Part shown: positions 57,467-64,000 of the stretch, piece by piece
Position numbering within the stretch: the first letter of the stretch is position 1
Layout: the number at the start of each line of letters is the position of its first letter
Source of the DNA: an uncultured Hyphomicrobiaceae bacterium
GTDB lineage: Bacteria > Pseudomonadota > Alphaproteobacteria > Rhizobiales > CAMYJA01
Direction of reading: 5' to 3'
NCBI GenBank assembly: GCA_947258705.1
Contig: CAMYJA010000002.1
Coordinates: forward strand, 246,478 to 310,477
DNA length: 64,000 bases
Notes under the pieces: generated by a model
The model's input: only the letters and a program-made list of their open reading frames with translations
Told to the model about the DNA's origin: nothing
Databases searched by the model: none
Made by a program: the position numbers and the translations under genes

Positions 57467-58426
57467 TTAAATGCCTGTTGTCGTCACGCGTTCAAAATAA
57501 CGCGCCCTATATATAAGGCGTTGCGAATTTTCCTCCATGTCGCCGTCGAATCCCGTGCGGTTATGGAGTACATTATTGCATATGACGCCCTGGCCCGCCG
57601 ACAGACGATAGCGGATGATCAGCGGGTCGTCGGATAGAATTTCGCCCAGCCTTCGTACGGCAGCCGCGGTCAGCTCGTCATCCTTCCAGATAATATTTCT
57701 TGTGCGGGCCGTAAAGCGCATGGTCAGGCAGCCGTCGCCGCCCAGGAAAAATACCGGGCCCGTATTGGCCGGACGCACCATGCCGTCGGGCTCGCGGTTT
57801 TCCGGAATGGTCATGGCTTCGGGGTGCATCAGCGCCTCGACGAATTCAGGATTTTCATCGCGAAGACGTATATAGGCGATCTCTGGATCGAGATAGGCGT
57901 TTTCGCCGCCCACCGCCGCAGGCCGGACGCAATGCATGACCATGGCGCGGATGGCGCGTTCCGGCCCGTGATAATTGTAATATCCGTCCGTGTGCCAGCT
58001 CAGGCGCCTTTTCGTATAGGGGATGTATCCGGCCTGGGCCGTGGCGTTCGTGACCTCGAGGGCGACGATACCGTCGTCACCGGCGGATCTGTGGGCTTCG
58101 GTTGTGACGAGGCCGAAGCGCCGCGCAAAGGCCTGCAGTGTCCGGCGCATGGCATCGGGATCGCCTTCGCTCCCCGCACCGCCATCTCCCTCAGCGCTGT
58201 CCAATTGATAGAATGACATGTTGGCTTTGGCGCAGTTCGTTCTTATCTGACCGATCGCGGCTGTGCCCGGTGCGCTCAGTTTTTCGACGGCAACCATCAA
58301 GTCACGCGCGTCGGTCGGGTAATGGGCGAGTTTATTTTCACGCCAAATCCGATATCGATCCGAATCGCGCAATAGGAAAATCTCGCTTCCCTGCGGGCCG
58401 GAAGAGCCAGCCGCCGCCATTGTCAT
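57467..58426 (-). CDS. TauD/TfdA-family Fe(II)/2-oxoglutarate-dependent dioxygenase
   Basis: The jelly-roll dioxygenase has the iron-binding H-x-D in RLSWHTDGYYNYHGPERAIRAM and the distal His in GVICNNVLHNRTGF, with an Arg ten or so residues beyond for 2-oxoglutarate. TauD itself releases sulfite from taurine, but the family covers many substrates and the N-terminal 140 residues here (YRIWRENKLAHYP, then an acidic GDGGAGSEGD loop) are not TauD-like. ATG 58426 (GGAG upstream, 319 aa) is preferred to ATG 58447. It heads the leftward operon, divergent from dsrA. Confidence 0.85.
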   Translation of the reverse strand: MTMAAAGSSGPQGSEIFLLRDSDRYRIWRENKLAHYPTDARDLMVAVEKLSAPGTAAIGQIRTNCAKANMSFYQLDSAEGDGGAGSEGDPDAMRRTLQAFARRFGLVTTEAHRSAGDDGIVALEVTNATAQAGYIPYTKRRLSWHTDGYYNYHGPERAIRAMVMHCVRPAAVGGENAYLDPEIAYIRLRDENPEFVEALMHPEAMTIPENREPDGMVRPANTGPVFFLGGDGCLTMRFTARTRNIIWKDDELTAAAVRRLGEILSDDPLIIRYRLSAGQGVICNNVLHNRTGFDGDMEENSQRLIYRARYFERVTTTGI

Positions 58427-58637
58427 ATGTCCGCTCCGGTTATTCATAGTGTCACATTTGTGCTTTCATTCGACCGTTTTTCGGTGGAAAAATGGTTTCA
58501 TTTGCGCCAAACGAAAATTCTCAAAATTTTGCCAGCGATGGTTACAGTTCTATAAACTATTGAAATATATATAAAAAAACTGGTTTCGAGGCTTTAAAGG
58601 CCTTTGTGCATAAAAAAATTTGAGGCCACAAGCATTT

Positions 58638-58653
58638 GAATATTTGAACATTC
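58638..58653. promoter_or_regulatory. GAAT-N8-ATTC dyad (candidate operator)
   Basis: GAATATTTGAACATTC is a near-palindrome. Its AT-rich, GAAT/ATTC-ended form is like sites of ArsR-family sulfide/persulfide sensors, though the half-site order differs from the published SqrR pattern as I know it. Confidence 0.4.
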
Positions 58654-58731
58654 GCTTTTTTTGATATAAGTGTTATAAGACAAATGTGTTTCCCTCGCCA
58701 GCATTGTGTGAGAAATGCTTTTTCCGTTTGC

Positions 58732-58755
58732 GGAATTCGACTATAGTTGAATTCC
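58732..58755. promoter_or_regulatory. 24-bp palindrome (candidate dsr operator)
   Basis: Arms GGAATTC and GAATTCC flank an ACTATAGT core; only one symmetric position pair (58739/58748) breaks the dyad, and that as a G/T. It lies about 130 bp before the dsrA start and about 310 bp before the dioxygenase start. Confidence 0.65.
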
Positions 58756-58885
58756 GAATGAGTATTCAGGGTCTTTCGTCGGTAAGCGAAGCTTTGTCGA
58801 TGCGGGTTGAATGTTCGTTGCGGAAATAAAGCGTTTTGCAAGGTTAAACGAGGAAATCGCGGAATTCTATTGGGAGGATTCGGGA

Positions 58886-60280
58886 ATGGCAGAAAACAGC
58901 AATAATATTGGGGGCGCGGATTCTTCAGGCGCCCAAGCTGCGCGATCTGCATCCTGGTCTGCTATTATGATCGGCGGAATGAAAAAAGGTAGTGACATGG
59001 CTGAGTCTGAAAATACAAAAATTCACCCTACACCTAATCTGGACCAACTTGAAGATGGTCCCTGGCCAAGTTTCGTGACTGGACTTAAGCGCCTTCGCGA
59101 TGCCAAGGACCAGCAATATGCGCCGATGATGAACGACCTCATGGGGCAGCTTGAGCATTCCTATGACAAGCGTCTCGGTTTCTGGAAAGGCGGCACGGTT
59201 TCCGTTTTCGGTTATGGCGGCGGTATCATCCCGCGCTTCTCGGAAGTTGCCGACCTATTCCCCGCTTCCAAGGAATTTCATACGCTGCGCGTCATGCCGC
59301 CGGCGGGCAATCATTATGATTCAACGGTTATGCGCCAGATCTGCGATATCTGGGAACGTCACGGCTCGGGCCTGATCGCGTTCCACGGGCAGACCGGCAA
59401 CATCATGTTCCAGGGTGCGACGACGGAAAATACGCAGAAAGCCTTTGACGAGCTGAATGAGATCGGCTTTGACCTTGGCGGCGCCGGTCCCTGCCTGAGA
59501 ACGGCCATGAGCTGTGTCGGCGCGGCACGCTGCGAGATGTCGAACTTTGACGAGCAACGCGCGCTTCGCGGCATCATCAATGAATATCTCGACGAAATTC
59601 ATCGCCCTGCCCTTCCTTATAAAATCAAGTTCAAATTCTCCGGTTGCCCGAACGATTGCGTGAACTCGATCCAGAGGGCCGATTTCGCCGTGATCGGAAC
59701 TTGGCGCGACGACATGAAGGTCAATCAGGAAGAAGTAAAAGCCTATGTTGACCGCGTTGGACGGAAATACATGATCGACTCGGTCATTTCCATGTGTCCG
59801 ACACGTGCATTGAGCCTCAATGACGATGATACACTTGAGGTCGATAACAAGAGCTGCGTGCGCTGCATGCATTGTCTCAATGTTATGCCGAAAGCTCTGT
59901 CGCCTGGTGACGACAAGGGCGTTTCGATCCTGATCGGCGGCAAGCGGGCGCTGAAGGTCGGCGACCTGATGGGTACGCTGGTTATTCCGTTCATGAAACT
60001 CGACACCGATGAAGATCATGAGAAGCTGGTAGAATTCGCCGGTGAAATCATCGACTTCTTCGCCGAAAACGCGCTTGAGCATGAGCGTGTCGGCGAAACG
60101 ATCGACCGCATCGGTCTGCCGGCATTCCTGGATGCCGTCGGTCTCGATCCCGATCCGAACATGGTCAACCATCCGCGCACATCGTGCTATGTCCGTACCG
60201 ACGACTTCACGGAAGAAGCCGATAAATATTTCGAGCGGAAAAAAGCGGAAGAAGACTCCGAAACGGTGGCCGCTGAATAA
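58886..60280 (+). CDS. dsrA: Dissimilatory sulfite reductase alpha subunit (oxidative type)
   Basis: DsrA pairs with DsrB in the alpha2-beta2 siroheme enzyme that, in sulfur oxidisers, makes sulfite. Visible: TPNLDQLEDGPWPSFV, siroheme/[4Fe-4S] cysteines in SCVGAARCEMS and FSGCPNDCVNS, and a ferredoxin domain with CPTRAL and CVRCMHC. ATG 58886 has a strong GGGAGG site and gives 464 aa; ATG 58997 (AAAGG, 427 aa) fits the family length and its usual N-terminus. If the first is used, DsrA has a 37-residue extra N-terminus. Oxidative type is inferred from dsrEFH downstream. Confidence 0.97.
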   Translation: MAENSNNIGGADSSGAQAARSASWSAIMIGGMKKGSDMAESENTKIHPTPNLDQLEDGPWPSFVTGLKRLRDAKDQQYAPMMNDLMGQLEHSYDKRLGFWKGGTVSVFGYGGGIIPRFSEVADLFPASKEFHTLRVMPPAGNHYDSTVMRQICDIWERHGSGLIAFHGQTGNIMFQGATTENTQKAFDELNEIGFDLGGAGPCLRTAMSCVGAARCEMSNFDEQRALRGIINEYLDEIHRPALPYKIKFKFSGCPNDCVNSIQRADFAVIGTWRDDMKVNQEEVKAYVDRVGRKYMIDSVISMCPTRALSLNDDDTLEVDNKSCVRCMHCLNVMPKALSPGDDKGVSILIGGKRALKVGDLMGTLVIPFMKLDTDEDHEKLVEFAGEIIDFFAENALEHERVGETIDRIGLPAFLDAVGLDPDPNMVNHPRTSCYVRTDDFTEEADKYFERKKAEEDSETVAAE

Positions 60281-60284
60281 TTTA

Positions 60285-60317
60285 AAAGGGTGCGCCGGTA
60301 ATGCCAGCGCGCCCTTT
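60285..60317 (+). other. dsrA-dsrB intercistronic hairpin
   Basis: An 11-bp stem (60285-60295 with 60307-60317, one G-T pair) ends in CCCTTT followed by C, so the U run is short. It could stabilise the dsrA 3' end or act as a weak attenuator between dsrA and dsrB. Confidence 0.7.
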
Positions 60318-60372
60318 CTATCAATCAGTTACGATTAAAACTGCGAGAAAAATCGCAGGGAGGAAATAAGTC

Positions 60373-61452
60373 ATGAGCGAATCAGAACAACCGCGCCGTC
60401 CAATTGAATGCGGTGTACCGGATCCCAAACAGTACATGCATCCGTTGATGGTCAAGAATTACGGGAGCTGGGACTGGCATGAGCGTCCCCGTCCGGGCGT
60501 TCTGCACCACACTGCAAAGAGCGGCGACGAAATCTGGACCGTTCGTGCCGGTACGCAGCGGCAGATGGACCTTACGACAATTCGCAAGCTTTGCGATATT
60601 GCCGATGAATACTCAGACGGTCATTTCCGTTTCACCACCCGATCAAACATCGAGTATCCCCTGAGCTCCGAAGACAAGGTGCAGCCGCTTATCGACAAAC
60701 TGACGGAAGAAGGCTTTCCAGTAGGCGGTACGGGCAATTCGGTTTCCATGATTTCGCATACCCAGGGCTGGTTGCACTGCGATATTCCGGGTACGGATGC
60801 ATCGGGCGTCGTCAAGAGCCTCATGGACAAGATGCACGCTGAATTCATCAAGGAAGAAATGCCCAACCGGGTGCGCATTACGACCTCCTGCTGCCAGGTC
60901 AACTGTGGCGGCCAGGGCGATATCGCGATCAATGTGCAATACACCAAACCACCGCGCATCAATCATGACATGGTGTCGAATGTCTGCGAGCGTCCGGCTG
61001 TTGTCGCCCGCTGCCCTGTAGCGGCTATCCGCCCGGCCATGGTCAATGGCAAGCCATCGCTCGAAGTCGACGAGAAAAAATGCGTTTGTTGCGGCGCCTG
61101 CTATCCGCCCTGTCCGCCGATGCAGATCAATGGCGCGGACTCGACCAAGATTGCAATCTGGGTCGGCGGCAAGCACTCCAATGCTCGCTCGAAGCCGACA
61201 TTCCACAAGCTGGTCGTCGCAAATCTGCCCAACAATCCGCCGCGCTGGCCCGAGGTCGAGGAAATCGTTATGAAGATCCTCTATGCCTATAAGGACAACG
61301 CCAAGGACTGGGAGCGCATGGGCGAGTGGATCGAGCGGATCGGCTGGCCGCGGTTCTTCGAACTTACTGATCTTGCGTTCACCAAGCATCACCTCGACAC
61401 GTGGACCGGTGCTCGGCATACAATGAACGCATCAACGCATATTCATTTCTAA
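60373..61452 (+). CDS. dsrB: Dissimilatory sulfite reductase beta subunit
   Basis: DsrB carries the catalytic siroheme. The 359-aa protein has CCQVNCGGQGDIAINVQYTKPPRIN with the cluster cysteines, VCERPAVVARCPVAAI, a second cluster-binding ferredoxin domain KKCVCCGACYPPCPPMQI, and a C-terminal KHHLDTWTGARHT. An AGGGAGG site precedes the ATG by a good distance. It is 92 bp after dsrA. Confidence 0.98.
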   Translation: MSESEQPRRPIECGVPDPKQYMHPLMVKNYGSWDWHERPRPGVLHHTAKSGDEIWTVRAGTQRQMDLTTIRKLCDIADEYSDGHFRFTTRSNIEYPLSSEDKVQPLIDKLTEEGFPVGGTGNSVSMISHTQGWLHCDIPGTDASGVVKSLMDKMHAEFIKEEMPNRVRITTSCCQVNCGGQGDIAINVQYTKPPRINHDMVSNVCERPAVVARCPVAAIRPAMVNGKPSLEVDEKKCVCCGACYPPCPPMQINGADSTKIAIWVGGKHSNARSKPTFHKLVVANLPNNPPRWPEVEEIVMKILYAYKDNAKDWERMGEWIERIGWPRFFELTDLAFTKHHLDTWTGARHTMNASTHIHF

Positions 61453-61467
61453 ATCTGGAGATGATTA

Positions 61468-61525
61468 CGGGCTACGCGCGATGGCGGAATTGACACACGT
61501 CATTCCGCCATGGGCGTAGTAAGCC
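61468..61525 (+). other. Long intercistronic hairpin between dsrB and dsrE
   Basis: ATGGCGGAAT (61481-61490) pairs perfectly with ATTCCGCCAT (61502-61511); outer CTACGC (61472-61477) pairs with GCGTAG (61514-61519), extended by GGC/GCC. No T run follows, so it is more likely an mRNA stability or processing element than a terminator. Confidence 0.8.
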
Positions 61526-61547
61526 GCTTGTCCACCGGGAGGATAAA

Positions 61548-61940
61548 TTGAAGTTAGGTATTGTGGTCAATGAGGGGCCTTACACGCATCAGGCTTCCGA
61601 TAGCGCCTATCAATTCGCCAAGGCGGCGATTGACAAGGGCCATGAAGTTTTCCGTGTGTTTTTCTACCATGACGGTGTGAACAACGGCACCCGGCTGACC
61701 GTCCCACCGCAGGACGAGCGAAACATTCAGAAGAACTGGACGGAGCTTGCCGCGCAAAGCAATGTCGATCTGGTGGTTTGTATTGCCGCGGCGCAAAGGC
61801 GCGGCATCCTCGATGAAAATGAAGCCAAGCGGCAGGGTAAGGACGCCGATAACATTGCACCGGGTTTCCGCATATCCGGTCTGGGCCAGTTGATCGAGGC
61901 AGGCATCGAAGCCGACCGCCTGGTCACTTTCGGGGATTGA
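61548..61940 (+). CDS. dsrE: DsrE, sulfur-transfer subunit
   Basis: DsrE is part of the DsrE2F2H2 sulfurtransferase of sulfur oxidisers and passes sulfane sulfur to DsrC. The 130-aa protein closely follows the Allochromatium pattern (NEGPYTHQASDSAYQFAKAA, GVNNGTRLTVPPQDERN, CIAAAQRRGIL) and keeps the essential Cys78. The start is TTG at 61548 with GGGAGGA upstream. Confidence 0.97.
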   Translation: MKLGIVVNEGPYTHQASDSAYQFAKAAIDKGHEVFRVFFYHDGVNNGTRLTVPPQDERNIQKNWTELAAQSNVDLVVCIAAAQRRGILDENEAKRQGKDADNIAPGFRISGLGQLIEAGIEADRLVTFGD

Positions 61941-61954
61941 GTGAGGATTGAATA

Positions 61955-62389
61955 ATGGCAATGGATGAAGCAGGCGGGGCGCCCGGCGCGGCAAAGAAGT
62001 TCCTTTATGTGAACCGCAAGGCGCCATATGGAACGATTTACGCGCTCGAATCGCTCGAGGTCGTGCTGATCGGCGCCGCATTCGAGCAGGACGTCCAACT
62101 GGCGTTTCTCGATGACGGCGTTTATCAGATCGTCAAGAATCAGAGCACGGATGCCATCGGGGCCAAGAATTTTTCGCCTACCTACAAGGCGTTGGGCGAT
62201 TACGAGGTGACAAAGCTTTATGTGGAGGCCGAGGCGCTGGAAGAGCGCGGGCTGACCGCCGACGATTTAATGGAAATCACGTTTGAAGACGAGGATGACG
62301 ACTGGGCGGAAAAGCCCTCGATCAACATCGTCAGCCGCGCCGACATGGCGAAAATCATGTCCGAGCAAGACGTTATCTTGAGCTTTTAG
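61955..62389 (+). CDS. dsrF: DsrF, sulfur-transfer complex subunit
   Basis: DsrF is the structural partner in DsrEFH. The 144-aa protein has KFLYVNRKAPYGTIYALESLEVVLIGAAF, the FLDDGVYQIV loop, KNFSPTYKALGDYEVTKLYV and ADDLMEITFEDEDDDWAEK. An N-terminal extension (MAMDEAGGAPGAA) is not typical. It follows dsrE by 14 bp. Confidence 0.97.
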   Translation: MAMDEAGGAPGAAKKFLYVNRKAPYGTIYALESLEVVLIGAAFEQDVQLAFLDDGVYQIVKNQSTDAIGAKNFSPTYKALGDYEVTKLYVEAEALEERGLTADDLMEITFEDEDDDWAEKPSINIVSRADMAKIMSEQDVILSF

Positions 62390-62407
62390 GGAGCGTTTGA
62401 ACCAGAG

Positions 62408-62716
62408 ATGGCCACACTTCACACAGTTAACAAATCGCCGTTCGAAAGATCCTCGTTCATCAGCGCCCTCAATCACACGGTTCCTGGTGACAAGGTTCTC
62501 ATGATCGAAGACGGCGTTATATCGGCGCGCAAGGGAAATACCTTTGCGGATCTGGTGTCGTCAGCCCTTTCGGATTGCAGTGTCTATGTACTGGCGCCGG
62601 ACCTGGCGGCCAGAGGCATCGCGGAGGGCGATCTCGTCGAAGGTGTCCAGACCATTGACTATGGTGGATTTGTCGATCTGGTGGCGGAATGCGACCGGAC
62701 GCAGAGCTGGCTTTAA
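62408..62716 (+). CDS. dsrH: DsrH, sulfur-transfer complex subunit
   Basis: DsrH is the third DsrEFH subunit. The 102-aa protein has [42 protein letters not shown] and [19 protein letters not shown]. Position 20, a cysteine in the Allochromatium protein, is Ala here, leaving DsrE Cys78 as the clear sulfur carrier. It follows dsrF by 18 bp. Confidence 0.96.
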   Translation: MATLHTVNKSPFERSSFISALNHTVPGDKVLMIEDGVISARKGNTFADLVSSALSDCSVYVLAPDLAARGIAEGDLVEGVQTIDYGGFVDLVAECDRTQSWL

Positions 62717-62730
62717 AACACGTGTCGCAG

Positions 62731-62758
62731 CCAGCTTTTCAGCCGGTTGCAGAGCTGG
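62731..62758 (+). other. Hairpin in the dsrH-dsrC gap
   Basis: CCAGCT (62731-62736) pairs with AGCTGG (62753-62758). GCAGAGCTGG is also repeated directly at 62701-62710 and 62749-62758. The 130-bp gap has no gene and could hold a separate promoter for dsrC. Confidence 0.5.
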
Positions 62759-62846
62759 TGTCGTAGATAGGGTTCGGATTGTCCGTGCCCCCGGAAAGAG
62801 GCCGAAAATATTCAGTTTTTGGTGTGTAGCGAAGGAGAAAAAAATT

Positions 62847-63179
62847 ATGGCATATGATTTCAACGGTGCAACAATTGAAGCCGATGAGGAAGGTTACCTC
62901 GTCGATTTGAGCGTTTGGAATCCCGATCTTGCGGTTCTTATTGCCGAAGACGAAAAAATCGTCATGAATGACGAGCACTGGGAAGTCGTCAATTTCCTGC
63001 GTGAGTATTACGACGAATATCAGATCGCCCCGGCGATCCGCGTCCTCGTGAAGGCCATGAAAAAGAAATTCGGCGGCGACAAGGGTTCGAACAAATATCT
63101 TTATGAGCTGTTTCCTTATGGTCCTGCGAAACAGGCTTGTAAGATTGCCGGCCTGCCGAAACCTACAGGTTGCGTGTAA
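62847..63179 (+). CDS. dsrC: DsrC, sulfur-carrier protein with two C-terminal cysteines
   Basis: DsrC accepts persulfide from DsrEFH and forms the trisulfide substrate or product of DsrAB. The 110-aa protein from ATG 62847 (AAGGAG upstream) has [51 protein letters not shown]. Cys98 and penultimate Cys109 have exactly ten residues between them, the pattern of true DsrC rather than TusE/RspA. An in-frame upstream extension to 62544 is not family sequence. Confidence 0.98.
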   Translation: MAYDFNGATIEADEEGYLVDLSVWNPDLAVLIAEDEKIVMNDEHWEVVNFLREYYDEYQIAPAIRVLVKAMKKKFGGDKGSNKYLYELFPYGPAKQACKIAGLPKPTGCV

Positions 63180-63320
63180 CCGTTTATTCGCGTGTTTGAT
63201 ACCGGTCAGCCATAAGGCCGGATCAATAATTGGATGCCCTTTGAACGATATTCCTTGGATGCGTTCAGGGGCGATCCAAAAAAGCACCCCTTAATCGAAC
63301 GGGGTTGGGAGAGACGTCAG

Positions 63321-64000
63321 GTGATTACGATTATTTTTGCGCTTTTGTTCTACAGCGCGACGGCCATACTCCTTTTGGGGCTGGCTGTCCGCATCAGAAC
63401 TTATGCAAAAACACCTGCGCCCCTGAAAATCCCGACAACGCCGGCACCAACCAGCAAGGGCGGTGTAGTATTGCGGCTCCTGCGCGAAGTGGTGCTTTTT
63501 AAAAGCCTGTTCAAAGCGAATAAGTGGATTTGGCTGTTTGGCTGGGTTTTTCACTTTGCGCTTTTAATCGTTCTGCTCAGGCATCTGAGATATTTCACCG
63601 AACCTGTCTGGTTCTGGGTGGCGATGATGCAGGATCTCGCGGTCTATGCGGGCTTTGCAATGGTTGCGGGGCTCATCGGATTGTGGGTCCGGCGCATGGT
63701 CGTTCCCCGCGTTCGTTATATCTCCGCCCCCTCTGATCATCTCATGCTTGTGCTGATCATCGGCATCGGCGTCAGCGGGCTGGTGATGAAATATATCATG
63801 CATACGGATATTATCGCGCTCAAGGCCTTCTTTCTCGGTCTGATGTATTTCGACTGGCAGCCGCTGCCTGAAGACCCTGTATTGCTCATTCATCTGGGGC
63901 TGGTTGCGCTCCTGATGATTATTTTTCCCTTTTCGAAGCTGTTGCATGCGCCGGGCATTTTCTTCAGCCCGACACTCAACCAGGTCGATAACCCGCGTGA
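63321..64000 (+). CDS. dsrM: DsrM, membrane cytochrome b subunit of DsrMKJOP (partial)
   Basis: The frame runs from GTG 63321 (GGGAGAG upstream) off the window with about 226 residues visible. Hydrophobic segments FALLFYSATAILLLGLAV, WIWLFGWVFHFALLIVLL, VAMMQDLAVYAGFAMVAGLIGLWV, LMLVLIIGIGVSGLVM and LLIHLGLVALLMIIFPF carry several candidate haem histidines, as in NarI-like DsrM. LLHAPGIFFSPTLNQVDN is typical of the family. DsrM would pass electrons from the Dsr system to or from quinone, with DsrK and others expected downstream. Confidence 0.92.
   Translation, partial: MITIIFALLFYSATAILLLGLAVRIRTYAKTPAPLKIPTTPAPTSKGGVVLRLLREVVLFKSLFKANKWIWLFGWVFHFALLIVLLRHLRYFTEPVWFWVAMMQDLAVYAGFAMVAGLIGLWVRRMVVPRVRYISAPSDHLMLVLIIGIGVSGLVMKYIMHTDIIALKAFFLGLMYFDWQPLPEDPVLLIHLGLVALLMIIFPFSKLLHAPGIFFSPTLNQVDNPR

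Larger units (their letters stand above)
58427..58885. promoter_or_regulatory. Divergent control region between the dioxygenase and dsrA
   Basis: This AT-rich region (far richer in A+T than flanking genes) contains no gene. It holds a 24-bp palindrome (58732-58755), a 16-bp dyad (58638-58653), TTCCG-TTTG-CGGAA (58722-58735), GAAT-N4-ATTC (58756-58767) and an AGGC/GCCT-type hairpin near 58590. Such dyads are likely operators for the two divergent units. No exact promoter elements are assigned. Confidence 0.6.

Overview
The window is a contiguous stretch of an alphaproteobacterial chromosome that contains the origin of replication and carries a sulfur-oxidation locus at its right end. The taxonomic call rests on gene order. 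The run leuS-lptE-holA, parB-parA-rsmG-mnmG-mnmE, rho-hemJ-hemE, (oriC), ppsR-maf-aroE-coaE-dnaQ, secB, fxsA, Tim44-like, mltA, smr, hslUV, his genes is the origin-proximal order known from Caulobacter-type Alphaproteobacteria. Three parS sites and two DnaA-box-like 9-mers fit that placement. I cannot fix the order or genus from the sequence alone.

Layout. 1-6650: tail of a probable ribosomal protein gene, leuC, a tRNA-Gly on the minus strand, a thioredoxin-TPR chaperone (cnoX type), a Lon-N-domain protein, a Trm112-like protein, a ubiquinone hydroxylase and an acyl-CoA thioesterase. 6650-10300: nitrogen module with a sigma-54-like promoter, glnK, amtB and a second ammonium transporter. 10345-18620: aminotransferase, ftsK, lolA, a candidate small RNA, xth, a cyclic-nucleotide-binding protein, a response regulator and an L,D-transpeptidase-like protein. 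18640-37540: leftward and rightward blocks with yggS, leuS-lptE-holA, the parAB/mnm cluster, a YyaL-like protein, rho, hemJ and hemE. 37541-37968: candidate oriC. 37969-47888: ppsR-maf-aroE-coaE-dnaQ, secB, fxsA, a Tim44-like protein, mltA, a frameshifted smr and hslVU. 48078-52812: hisB-DUF2628-hisHAFE-coaA. 52813-54480: repeat-rich region and an AT-hook/histone-H1-like protein. 54480-64000: a PfkB kinase, siroheme synthase, two tiny conserved-looking proteins and a TauD-like dioxygenase on the minus strand, facing dsrABEFHC-dsrM on the plus strand; dsrM runs off the window.

How the genes work together. DsrEFH plus a two-cysteine DsrC mark the Dsr system as the oxidative (reverse) type: DsrEFH and DsrC relay sulfane sulfur, siroheme-containing DsrAB oxidises it to sulfite, and DsrM would begin the membrane electron-transfer complex. 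Siroheme synthase next door makes the DsrAB cofactor. The 460-bp divergent region between the dioxygenase and dsrA holds strong palindromes and is the likely switch for both arms.

The most unusual signals beyond genes are: (i) arrays of the heptamer AGGAATC spaced by whole helical turns, next to parS on both sides of mnmE; (ii) a second phased array of TCCGGA in the rho leader; (iii) a terminator-ended candidate sRNA with a C-rich loop before xth; (iv) four TGACTAGTCA palindromes after a VOC-family gene; (v) the divergent dsr control region with its TauD-like gene and two small proteins. No IS element, prophage or CRISPR array was seen.
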